Origin: Pascua guehoae
Taxonomy: Eukaryota; Basidiomycota; Tremellomycetes; Trichosporonales; Trichosporonaceae
Assembly (NCBI GenBank): GCA_001600415.1
Contig: BCJX01000011.1
Coordinates: 1,047,285 to 1,111,284 of the forward strand
DNA: 64,000 bases
Direction: 5' to 3'
Shown here piece after piece: positions 37,201 to 47,122 of this stretch. The number at the start of each line of letters is the position of its first letter. The first letter of the stretch is position 1. Both the position numbers and the translations under genes were made by a program. Under the pieces are notes generated by a model. That model did not search any database, was not told the DNA's origin, and saw only the letters and a program-made list of their open reading frames with translations.

Positions 37201-39453
37201 GCAAGACTGTTAGGTCATGCCGACCTCCGGAGCAGAAGCACACGAGGCAACGTTTTTCGGCGTTCAACTTAACTCATCGCAGTTCAATGGGCCTGTTGGA
37301 GTTCGGGCGTACCCGAGAGGTTCACATGAGGAGTGGGGGCGTCATGCCGCTCATCATACCGGCAGGCTGTATTCAGCTCACCTCAACACTCTTATGGGTC
37401 TTGCGTATGAAGAGCATTTTTGATCATGATACTGGACACTTGCCGAAGGTAATGATGAGTGAAATATCGACATGAATAATCTCGGCAATAAAAACGGCAT
37501 TACGCTACCAGAGAGGAGGCGAACAAGGAGGCTCTCAAAGACATGAAACGGCAATGAGCAGAAGGCCTATCGCGACACCGACAATCAAAAGGAGAAATCC
37601 TCGCGGCCACACATACTGTTGGGGCAATATCTGAAGGAAACTTCATCTTTGCATTGAAAACTCCGTCCATCTAAGCCGTCCAGCACTCGAGCCGAACAGA
37701 CGAGCACTCTGCACGCAACTCAATGATCGTCGGTCTCCATACTTGATTGAAGTAGGGTGATAGCCACGCGTTTCTCTATCCTTCACCGTCACGATCGAGG
37801 AGACATGTGAATGACGACACCTCTTTACCTGGCAAGCAACGAAGACCCACTGCCCACCGCCATCCATAAACTCCGCCTAGAACACGGTCATCATCAACGC
37901 TTTTCGGCGGCCATTTGTAGGGTGTTATACGTTATGCAAGGCAGGCTGTTCAGCACTCTACTCTTCCCCACTCGTCCGCGGGGAATTGCCGCCCATTCGC
38001 TGGGGGCAAACTTGTTCGGGCTGGGTCCATCCTTCATCGTGTTGACCGAGGAGTCACTGTTGCCAAATGGGTAGGTTGCGAGACCTCCTTCCTTATCAGC
38101 CTGCCAGCTGGCAATAGCGACGAGTCCACATCCCAAAATGTACCGGGATGTCCTCGAGCTGCATGGAGCCATGCCCGCGTTTATCATGGCGTGTAGACGA
38201 GCCAGGAGGAAGAAACCTGCAACATGAAGGAGAAGAGCGCACCACTGACAGCCAGGATAACGGGCACTACGGGCGGCGAATGGTCAAAGCAGGCTTTCAA
38301 CTCGACTCCAAGGCGAGCTAAGAAGCTTTCGATCCGTCTTAGCTCACGGTAGCAGAGGCGAGGTCAAGCACCGGCACAGCCTCCAGCTGCGTTGACTACA
38401 CCAGCTCTCCCTGACTGTGACCTCTCTTATTGCCCAGAGAACGGTTCACAAAACGGCGGTGGTCTCCCCGTAAGGAAGTAGATTGCCTAAATCGCTGAAC
38501 AGGGTTGATGATTCGAAGGCCAATGAGCAGGAGCTTGGGGCATATGGGTGGTGCCACATTCCCTCACAGGTGGGCACAAGAGATGGGGCAACAGAACAAG
38601 AGTGGTATGCTGCCAGTTGGCATCGAAGGGCTCCCTGTTTGTCCACCCAACCTGGTAGCGCAAAAGCGTCTGAAAAGAACACAGTCGTGACTCACCAAAT
38701 GATATCCCCCTTGGAGATGACCTGTTGATCATGAATCGCAGTCGCCGTCGTTATGTTAGGGACATGGGTCGGTTGTGGGCTACAATGTCTCGCGGTGACA
38801 AGAGGATAGAACTTTTGTCATTGTCCTGAATCGTGCTGGACAGCAGAGAGAGGTAGAGGGCGGTTCCCGCAACGCGGGTGGGGATGTGGGTGTCGTTCGA
38901 GGATGGCGGGGTGGCAGGCTTGGCCTCCAATGTGCTTTCTGGATGCAAGGCTCGAGCAAAGAGTGAAGATCAATACCGACTCGGAGTGGGCATGTCCACA
39001 CTTTTTTTCTGTTAAGAGACATTCAGTCAAGGCGATGAGAAGTACGGCAAAAGTGCCGCAGTGTTGAGATCTCGGCCTGTCGAGGTATTTTTGGTGCCAC
39101 CCCCACCATTCCCACCAGACTGCGGGGATTCTCGGTTAAACGCGCGCCGCGGCCTGTCGCTCGCCGGTTCAATTCGTCAGGCTGTCACCGCCAGCTTGCA
39201 AACAAACGGCCTTATCAACAGTGAGCGTGCCCCCCCAAAAACGATGCTTTCCATACCAACACACCCCAGGCGCCTCCACAGTCCGACGACTTTTCCTCTG
39301 GCATGCATTCCTTGGTGTCGGGCACGGTGGGCATGGGCCGGTGGGCAGCGGCAGCGACCGATTGGACAACAACAAGATGCCCCTGAACTTTGAAGCCGTG
39401 GCCCTCCACTCGACTCGTCCACCTTTCCACTCCACCACGGATCCACCGAAACG
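34234..39453. other. Gene-poor, lower-GC region
   Basis: About 5.2 kb without a convincing gene. Hydrophobic minus-strand pieces occur at about 37560-37620 (FLLLIVGVAIGLLLIAVS) and 38225-38280 (VPVILAVSGALFSFML). Introns can be imagined around 38650-38700 (GTGAGT to TTTTCAG), which hints at a decayed or divergent membrane-transporter gene, but no family could be named. The rest shows no motif. Confidence 0.35.
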
Positions 39454-40924
39454 ATGCGCGCTGTCGTCCAACGCGTCCTGAACGCGTCCGTCGCCGTTGA
39501 CGGCAAGACCATCTCGGAGATCGGACGGGGACTCATGGTCCTTGTCGGCATTGAACGGAGTACGTCGTGGGCAGGCGGTGTGGGCTGGGCGCGGACTCGT
39601 GGTCGGGCCGTGGGCGGGGAGTTGACCCAACAGATGACACACCAGACGATGCCGCGTGGATTATCAAGAAGGTGCTAGCCGCCAAGCTCTGGGATGACGA
39701 GAAGACGGGCGCATGGCGCCGCAGTGTGACTGATCTCGGGGGCGAGGTGCTGTGTGGTGAGTGGGCATGTTGCTAGGTTGCTAGGTTACCCCCCGGCGAT
39801 AGTGGGCAGCCCACAGCTGGCCGATAGCTGGTCGATAAGCAACAATGGGCTAACCTGTAGTGTCCCAGTTTACCCTCTTTGCCAACTTCAAGGGCGCGCG
39901 ACCAGGTGAGACTATCGGCGTCTCGTAGTGATTCTCGTGCTGACAATTAGACTTCCATGAGTCAATGGTGCGATATCTATACCCTGGTCCCCAAAGGGCG
40001 CCAGTGTCCACGTCACAAAGGCGTCTGTATCCCATTGATAACTGACACCCACAGTCCACAGCGCCTGGCAGGGCCATGTACACGTCGTTCCTCGAGCAGA
40101 TTGGCAAGGCGTATGAGCCCTCCAAGATCAAGGGTGCGTTGTGTTCCATTGTGTCGTGCCAGCGCCCACCCATGCCGTTTACGTTGTGTGGTCCCGAGGC
40201 AGATTGAGACTGGCCAGCCATGGCCAACCAAGGGTTCAGATCGGCAAACCTCTCCTGCTCATGTAGTGGGCACTTTCTACACGTTTCCATATCCCTCTCT
40301 GCTGGGTGGAGTCCACTGCCCATTCAACATGGTGTGGATAGTTTCTGGGATGGGGCCATTGCCGTTTGCATGCCTCGGTTCTTTCTCATGCCTCATCTGT
40401 TTCTGCGCTTATCCCCACTGCGCCTGGCGTCCTAAATGCTGACACACAGATGGCGAGTTTGGTGCCATGATGGCCGTCTCGCTCACAAACGACGTCAGTA
40501 AGCGGATCCACTGACGTCGGGGGCGCACTCTTTACCAAAAGTCTGGGCTCATGGCGCATGTCGCAGGCAAGACTGTGAAAGCTACAGTACCGGGGGTTTG
40601 CCTCTGCTATTCAAGATTGCCAGCAGGTGCCCACAGGATGCTGACTCCCAGGGACCCGTGACGGTCATCTTCGACTCTCGTGAGCGCAAGCCCAGCGGGA
40701 GTGGGGCTGCGACCCCGACGTCCAAGTCGGTCAAGTCTTCGGGTGCCAACACACCGGTCAGCGCCGAGGAGGCGCAGGCGATCGCCCGGGCCAAGGTCGA
40801 GGCGCGGGCCGCGAAGAAGGCCGCGTGGGAGGCGCGCAAGGCTGCCGGTGACGCTCCTGGTGCCGGGGCAAAGAAAGACGCTGCAGGGAGTGGAGAGCAG
40901 GCTGCGAGTAGGGCCAAGGCGTGA
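39454..40924 (+). CDS. DTD1: D-aminoacyl-tRNA deacylase (DTD1)
   Basis: Seven exons (39454-39559, 39634-39756, 39861-39905, 39951-39967, 40055-40133, 40450-40493, 40652-40924) encode 228 residues. The family landmarks are MRAVVQRVLNASV at the start, GRGLMVLVGI, the catalytic SQFTLFANFKGARPDFH block, and NDGPVTVIFDS. The enzyme hydrolyses D-amino acids (and glycine mischarged on tRNA-Ala) from tRNA in the cytosol. Exon 4 is a 17-nt microexon coding FHESM. After the roughly 150-residue core there is an Ala/Lys-rich tail of about 80 residues (EAQAIARAKVEARAAKKAAW), absent from bacterial DTD. In-frame joining of all seven exons was checked. Confidence 0.92.
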
Positions 40925-41629
40925 GAGACGCAAGAGACAAGCGACAGGGCGTACTCATTGCATCGCATGGTATTCTAATCATGCCCATCGCACCACATTC
41001 ACATGTGCGACCATTTCCGTTCACCACATGCACCACAGCTGTTCAAGTTGCCCTCAATCGGATGCGCCTTTGTGTGCCCCCTCTGCAGCGGTCGACGGCA
41101 CTCACATTGACATCCTGGCAGCTAATTGGATGAGCAACCACAAGCGAGTGGACATGCTCGCGGCCGATGGCGATTACGTTTCCCAATCTTGCACGCCTCT
41201 GCCACCGCCACCACTATTCATCTGTGGTATGCGCCCAGGCAGAACAGACATTGCAAGCGCCACCTGATCCACCGCCTGATCCACCACTACGCCGTGAGCA
41301 GCCGGCCAGCCGGCCCATCCACTGCAGCGCCCACTATGCAGCCAGGTATATAGTCCGTCCTCAGACATTTCCCAGGCCAACGGCAACTCGCGACTGCATC
41401 ACAAGCAAGCCTTTCTCACTCGTCCAGAGCAAGTCTCACCACTCTCCCTACTCCAGGAGTCCCATATCAGGCAGCAGCGGCCAAAGTCCTCTCGCGCCTC
41501 CGACTCTCAACCCGCCGGACCCCACCTCTGCCAGTCCCCCAAGGCGGGCTACCCACAACACTCGAGGACCTTTCTCCACACCGTCGCCCATCGCGTCAGC
41601 ACTCGTCGCACCTACTCCCACTCCACACA
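40925..41629. promoter_or_regulatory. Promoter/leader of glycine-rich gene A
   Basis: Contains a TATATAG box at 41347-41353, followed by a conserved TCCGTCCTCAGACA segment. The stretch 41197-41305 is repeated upstream of gene B at about 42328-42470. Confidence 0.6.
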
Positions 41630-42184
41630 ATGGGCGGACGTCGCATGGGAGGCGGATACGGCGGTGGCCGGATGGGCGGCGGATACGGCGGCGCCCGAAT
41701 GGGCGGGTACGGCGGCTCGTACGGCGGCGCGGGGCGCATGGGCGGCGGCGGCTACGGCGGCGGATACGGCGGGGGAGGCGGCGGTCGTCCCGCTGGCGGC
41801 TATGGTGGTGGTCGTCCGGTATCCGGATACGGCGGGGGCGGGGGCGGTCGTCCTGCAGCGACATACGGTGAGGGCGGGGGAGCGCAACGCCGACCTTCGA
41901 GCGGCGGCGGTGGGCGGCCAGCTAACGGCGGCGGCGGTTATGGGCGGCCAGCAGGAGGCGGCGGCGGCCGACCAGGCGGTGGTGGTGGTGGTGGTGGTGG
42001 TGGTCGACCCGGCGGCCGTCCCGTGCGCCCCGTGCGTCCCGTCGTCGTCGTCCCACGCCGCCGCTTCTGGCCTTGGGGATGGGGTATGGGTATGTGGGGA
42101 TGGCATCGGCCGGTGGTCGTCCCCGTCGTCGCGCCGGCGCCGGTGGTTGTGGCTCGCCGTCGCCGATTCTGCGGCCTGTTCTGA
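41630..42184 (+). CDS. Small glycine-rich protein A with C-terminal RRRRFCGLF
   Basis: A single uninterrupted exon of 184 residues. The first 130 residues are Gly/Arg/Tyr repeats (GGGYGGGRMGG). They are followed by VRPVRPVVVVPRRRFWPW, a Trp/Gly/Met segment and the end VVVARRRRFCGLF. The last four residues CGLF fit a CAAX prenylation box preceded by a polybasic patch, but prenylation is only inferred. A TATA box lies 283 bp upstream. A likely 3'-UTR intron (42197-42241, GTATGT to CTGAC to TAG) follows the stop and is conserved in gene B. The function is unknown; the TATA box and composition suggest an inducible gene. Confidence 0.75.
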   Translation: MGGRRMGGGYGGGRMGGGYGGARMGGYGGSYGGAGRMGGGGYGGGYGGGGGGRPAGGYGGGRPVSGYGGGGGGRPAATYGEGGGAQRRPSSGGGGRPANGGGGYGRPAGGGGGRPGGGGGGGGGGRPGGRPVRPVRPVVVVPRRRFWPWGWGMGMWGWHRPVVVPVVAPAPVVVARRRRFCGLF

Positions 42185-43009
42185 GAATCACGAAGGGTAT
42201 GTATGTCCTTTGCGTCTGCCGTGGTTGCTGACTGTGCCTAGCATGGGGCGACGCCGGGCAGTGATACAGTAGGCCGGCAACAAAGGGTTCCCGACACACA
42301 GACGAAATCAATCTTGTATACTCACGCCTCTGCCACCGCTGCACCGCCACCACTATGCATCTGTGGTATGCGCCCAGGCAGAACAGACATTGCAAGCGGT
42401 ACTGATCCACCGCCTGCACCGCCTGCACCGCCTGCACCGCCTGATCCACCACTACGCCATGAGCAGCCGGCCGCCGGCGCAGCACCCACTGTGAAGCCAG
42501 GTAGAGTGTGTATCAACAATGAACGTGATGGGGTGCACGGATGCCGTGGCGCCGTGGCATGCTTCTCTTAGGTGCTGCGGAGCTGCGGAGATGAGCATTG
42601 GGCAGCACGAGACAAGCATCACCCTGCGCGCGCCACTCACGTTCCTTTGTGACATACATTGTATATAGACCGTCCTCAGACATCTCCCAGGCCCACTTCA
42701 ACCCGCCACTAGCCACTGCAGCACAAGCAAGCATTTCCCAGCCCACTACTCTCGCCCAGAGCTCAAGTCTCACCACTCTCCCTCCTCGACATCGATCTCC
42801 ACGAGTCCTCCTCGACATCGATCTCCACGAGTCGCACATTCAGCCAAGCTAGCCAAGCAGCAGCTGTTCAAGACCTCTCGCGACTCCGACTTTCAACCCG
42901 CCCGACCCCCCACCCCCACTTCGAGTCCCACATTCAGCCGGGCTATCCACAACACGCCCACACCGGCCCATCGCGTCAGCACTCCTCGCTCCTACTCCCA
43001 TTCCATACA
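42185..43009. promoter_or_regulatory. Intergenic part of the tandem duplication; promoter of glycine-rich gene B
   Basis: Holds the gene A 3' UTR with its putative intron, the repeated upstream block, a CACCGCCTG minisatellite (about 42409-42444), and a TATATAG box at 42662-42668 followed by the same CCGTCCTCAGACA segment as gene A. A direct repeat of CCTCGACATCGATCTCCACGAG occurs at about 42784-42830. Confidence 0.65.
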
Positions 43010-43489
43010 ATGCGCGGACGTCGCGTGGGCCACGGCGGATACCGTGGCAGCGGGATGGAAAGGCACGAGTGGGCGTACGGCGGCCCGGGGCGCACCAGGA
43101 CGGAAAGGTACCGGCGGGAGTACGGCGGTCCGGGGCGCACCCGGATGGAAAGGTACCAGCGCGAGTACGGCGGACGCGACGGCCGTCGCCGTCCTGTATC
43201 CGGAGATGGCGGGAGCAGGGGCGGTCGTCCCGCAGCGCCGGCATCCGGTGGGGGCGGGGGAGCGGCGCAGCGCCGACCTTCAAGCGGCGGCGTTGGGGGG
43301 CCAGCCGGAGGGGGTGGTGGCGGACAAGGCGGCGGTAGTGGCGGACAAGGCCGAGGTAGTGGCGGACAAGGCGGAGGTAGTGGCGGCCGGTTCTGGCCTT
43401 GGGGACGGCGGCCGGCTGTCGTCCCCGTCGCCGCGCCTGAGGCGCCGGTGGTTGTGGCTCGCCGTCGCCGATTCTGCGGCCTGTTCTGA
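43010..43489 (+). CDS. Small glycine-rich protein B, tandem paralogue of protein A
   Basis: A single exon of 159 residues. The N-terminal half is diverged: three tandem units of about 15 residues (EYGGPGRTRMERYQR-like, Arg/Glu/Tyr-rich) replace the plain Gly repeats of A. The Gly/Ser/Gln-rich centre, the GRFWPWG block and the end VVVARRRRFCGLF match A. Flanks match on both sides, including a 3'-UTR intron at 43502-43542, so the gene arose by a duplication of about 1.3 kb. The function is unknown. The invariant C-terminus against a changed N-terminus suggests the tail is the constrained part. Confidence 0.75.
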   Translation: MRGRRVGHGGYRGSGMERHEWAYGGPGRTRTERYRREYGGPGRTRMERYQREYGGRDGRRRPVSGDGGSRGGRPAAPASGGGGGAAQRRPSSGGVGGPAGGGGGGQGGGSGGQGRGSGGQGGGSGGRFWPWGRRPAVVPVAAPEAPVVVARRRRFCGLF

Positions 43490-44444
43490 GAATGACGAAG
43501 GGTATGTCCTTTGCGTCTGGCATGGGTACTGACTGTGCCTAGCATGGGGCGACGCCCGACGATGGTAGGCCGGCAACAAAGGGTTCCCCGACACACAGAC
43601 GAAATCTTGTATACTCTGAGCAAACTGGTGATGTGACATATCGACTGCGTTAGTTGTCTGTTAAGTTTTTCCGTTACTGGAGACGGCGAGGGTGGAGTGA
43701 GCCTCGATAAAGATGCGAATGCGAGAAGGAGCCTTGCTGAAATGCTCGTGTTAGCCGATGGACTTGGTCGTGGTTCAAATAGCGCAGTAGCATGAATTCG
43801 GCGCCGTCATAAACGTGTTCGACAAGGCTACGGTCGGGCGAGCACTGTGGTGAACCAGGCAACAGAGCTTCGAGTTCATCCCCAGCAGCCGCCAGACCTG
43901 AACCCGATCGAGCACGTTTGGAGCGTCGCCTAGGATGTCATTGTGCAAGACATGTTTCGTCATCTAATTACGCCCCGCCCACGGCCAAAGGCGAGAGAGA
44001 GGCGTACTCAAGACGCGAAAGCTTGATCGCGGCACTTTTTCCCGCCGCACGCCGCGCGTATCCTCATGAGAAAACACGCGTGTCGTGCGGGGGTGAGAGA
44101 CAGCCGGGGTAATGGGTGCCGCCCCCAGCGTCGTCGTCTTGTGCTGATGACAAAGAAAGAAGAGAAGAGAGGAAACAAGGAAAATGCTCGCGCCGCCTGG
44201 CACCAGGGCGGTGGGTGGCCCGCTGGCTGGCTGGCTGGGCTGGCGGCGTTTTGTGGTTTGTGGCGGGACGTCATTTGATGCCGCACCCCCCTTGCTTGCC
44301 TCCGCCGCCTCGGTGTGGTGGCCCGTTCGATTACGAGGTGGAGGTCGTCTAGCCACTGGCCCTTCCCACAATTATTATCACTCATCTCTCATTGTTTGCA
44401 CATCTCTACCTCTGCTTCCTCATCGACTTGCACCACCACGCAAC
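43490..44444. other. Spacer before DDI1 with transposon relic
   Basis: Contains the 3' UTR of gene B, the Tc1/mariner fragment at 43868-43933 (separate entry), and the upstream region of DDI1. No intact gene was seen. Confidence 0.5.
43868..43933 (+). mobile_element. Relic of a Tc1/mariner-type DDE transposase
   Basis: An in-frame run encodes LRVHPQQPPDLNPIEHVWS and then reaches a stop. PDLNPIE.VW is the hallmark around the third catalytic acidic residue of Tc1/mariner (IS630 superfamily) transposases. The preceding bases keep only traces of the DNAPxH region, with stops and frame changes, and no terminal inverted repeats were recognised. It is a dead fragment. Confidence 0.7.
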
Positions 44445-46096
44445 ATGCGCCTCACCATTATCGCGCCAGAGAGCGTGTACGAGCACGAGGTGGACCCGTC
44501 CATGGACGTCCGCGACGTAAAGGCACTCATCGAGGCTGAAGTAGGTCCCCACTCTCCCCAACATTTGCCGCCCGCTGATCAACAAGACGGATGTTCCAGT
44601 GGCTGCCCAGACACTGTCGACCGACTCTGGAGTTGCTCTGTCGTCTGAAGACAAGAGCCTCGAGAGTTACGACCTCAAGGGCGACAGCGCGACACTGTTC
44701 TTGACGTTCCGGTGCGTCTTCCTCGACCTTCCCTTCCTTCCCTTCTCCCCCTCGCATGCTCTGCACCCCACTAGGCAACCACCTGGACCCCTTCCTTTCC
44801 TTTCCTTTTGTCCTTGATTTCCTTACTAACATCCTACAGGGACGCTCGTCCTCTGCCTTCCTCTTCACATCCCCCCAACACAGCCACCGACGGCTTCTCC
44901 CTCGAGAGCGACGCAGACTTTGAGCGCATGCGTTTGCAGGCCCTTGGCGACCCTCGTCTTATGCAGCAGCTTCGGCAGGTTGGTGTCTTTTACGCTTTTG
45001 GATCACCAGCTTATACACCAGGCAAACCCAGAACTCGCAGCCGCCATTCAGGCTGGAGGCACTCGCTTCCGCGAGATGATCACCCACCAGGAGCAGACGC
45101 AGCGCGAGGCGGCTCGCGAGAAGGAGCGACAGATCGAGGTGAGCTTCACAATACATGACAACGCTTACGCTACAGTTGCTCAACGCCGACCCGTACGACA
45201 TCGAAGTGAGCTTCCCTGTTCCCATGTCCGCGAACCAAAGTGCTGACTATGGCAGGCACAGAAGAAGATTGAAGAGGCCATCCGCATGGAGGCGGTGCTC
45301 GAGAACATGCAGCACGCAATGGAATACTCGGTGAGCCTTTTGGCATTGCTGTCAGTTGAGCTCACACGGTGCAGCCTGAATCGTTTGGTCACGTCACCAT
45401 GCTCTACATCAATGTTGAAGTCAACGGGCACCCAGTCAAGGCATTTGTCGACTCTGGCGCGCAAACAACAATCAGTAGGTGTTATCTCTTGTTCGTCATG
45501 CTGACCTACCAGTCTCCCCCGAGTGTGCCGAACAATGTGGCCTCATGCGTCTCATCGACCGCCGATTCGCTGGCATCGCGCAGGGTGTTGGCACGGCCAA
45601 CATCCTTGGTCGCATTCACTCTGCGCAGATCAAGCTCGGCACGCTCTTCCTGCCAGTTGCGTTTTCGGTCCTTGAGGGACAAAACGTCGACCTTCTCTTT
45701 GGCCTCGACATGCTCAAGCGCCATCAGGCATGTATCGATCTCTCGACCAACACGCTCCGCATAGGTGGCGGCGAGATTCCTTTCCTCTCCGAGCACGAGT
45801 TGCCCGACAAGGCACGTAATCGCCCTACGTCTGCTCCCCCTGCCACGGCTGTCCCTCCGCCTGTTCCTCCTCCACCCGTTGCTGGCCCGTCGGGATCCGG
45901 GTCGCGCACACCTGCACCAGCGTCATCATCCCGATCCAATGAGGACATTGAGACTGTGAGTTAAGCTGCGTTCTGGGTGTCGTAAGCTGACCACTATCAG
46001 CTCATTGGACTTGGCGCCACGCGTGACCAGGCCGCCCAGCTGCTCGCCGCTGCGGGCGGGAACGTCGATGTTGCCGCCTCGATGCTGTTTGGTTAG
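44445..46096 (+). CDS. DDI1: Ddi1: ubiquitin-like, retropepsin-like and UBA shuttle protein
   Basis: Nine exons (44445-44540, 44587-44711, 44840-44978, 45022-45138, 45176-45205, 45256-45330, 45375-45474, 45513-45955, 46001-46096) encode 406 residues. An N-terminal ubiquitin-like domain is followed by a helical linker ([22 protein letters not shown]) and the aspartyl-protease domain with [10 protein letters not shown], where the catalytic Asp sits in DSG as in several Ddi1 proteins. [14 protein letters not shown] closes that domain. A Pro/Ser-rich linker precedes a C-terminal UBA domain ([28 protein letters not shown]). The protein carries ubiquitinated cargo to the proteasome and cleaves heavily ubiquitinated substrates. 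The 30-nt exon 5 encodes [10 protein letters not shown]. Confidence 0.94.
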
Positions 46097-46402
46097 ATGG
46101 ATATGGTGATGCGGCTAGAGTGTGTTACAGTATGGCAGATCCCAATGTATATAACTACAGTTTGCGTGGTATAGCACGGGGTGAGGGCTGTCTAGGGTGC
46201 ATGGCATCAAGCCCATGTGTGGTTGTCATTAAACGCAGCGATTGCCGTTGTTGTGCGATTCTGCTCAATGGATACCATGGTTGTATGCTGAAGCCGAAGC
46301 CCGGGAAGACTCAAGAGATGGTGAACGTACAACAACATGCATCAACAAACACAGCTCTAGGTCTAGTCGTCTATGACGCTCTCTCCAACAGCGATGAGTT
46401 CC
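46097..46402. other. Convergent spacer
   Basis: About 305 bp between DDI1 and the convergent secreted-protein gene. Nothing was recognised. Confidence 0.5.
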
Positions 46403-47122
46403 TCACCACACATGCTGGCCTGCCGCGACGAGGATGGCCACGGCACAGCCAGCAGCGAGGCCGCCGAGGGAGGTGAGCTGCGGTCCTGGGGGCGCGAGCG
46501 AGTCCTTGTGGAACAGTCCGAGCAAGCCCTTTGTGCCATTGGTCGCGGTCGCCGACGGAGCTGGGTCGTGGTCAGTGGCGACTCGGAGTACGACGAGACA
46601 AGTGATTATAGTATTGTGACCACCAAACTCACCACTCTTGACCACGGTCGTCGCGGCCGGTCCCGCCGCCGTCGTATTGTCATCCTCGTCTTCCGACGAC
46701 GACGCCTCGGGCGCCTCGGCCTCAAACGCCCCAATCGCATCGCCCTCCTCGCGAATCGCCGACACGCACACGGTCGTATTGGCGCGGTCGATGAACGCGT
46801 GCGAAATGTGCGACACGCACGGCGCGACAATGTGGGCAAACACCTCTAGCTCGCCCGTGAAATCCGAGTTTGTGGTGATTTCAATGCTAAACACGTTGCG
46901 CACGCCCTGGCCCTGCAGGTCGACGCACCCGCTCGCACTGGCAAACTCGTGGCTCCAGACGGGGACACCGTCGCATGTATAGTCGTTGTGGGCCGTGACG
47001 GAGTAGCCGAGCGTGCGCTTTGTGAGGCGCGAGGGGACATGGTGGGTGTTGGTTGTCGACGTGAGCGGGGCGGCGGTGGCGGCGACGGCGACGAGGGCGG
47101 TGAGGGGGGCGAGCAGGAACAT
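46403..47122 (-). CDS. Putative GPI-anchored secreted protein
   Basis: Two exons (46633-47122 and 46403-46560) encode 215 residues. The start MFLLAPLTALVAVAATAAPL is a clear signal peptide, followed by a Lys-Arg (RLTKR) Kex2-type site. The mature part has four cysteines (DYTCDG, SGCVD, APCVS, TVCVS) and an N-glycosylation sequon (NTT), then an acidic Ser/Glu/Asp stretch. The C-terminus is hydrophobic (LGGLAAGCAVAILVAA) with small residues before it, as in GPI signals. The 72-nt intron has a multiple-of-three length and no stop, so a retained form would also be in frame. A 27-G run on the plus strand lies 15 bp before the ATG. The family was not recognised. Confidence 0.65.
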   Translation of the reverse strand: MFLLAPLTALVAVAATAAPLTSTTNTHHVPSRLTKRTLGYSVTAHNDYTCDGVPVWSHEFASASGCVDLQGQGVRNVFSIEITTNSDFTGELEVFAHIVAPCVSHISHAFIDRANTTVCVSAIREEGDAIGAFEAEAPEASSSEDEDDNTTAAGPAATTVVKSGEFGGHNTIITCLVVLRVATDHDPAPSATATNGTKGLLGLFHKDSLAPPGPQLTSLGGLAAGCAVAILVAAGQHVW

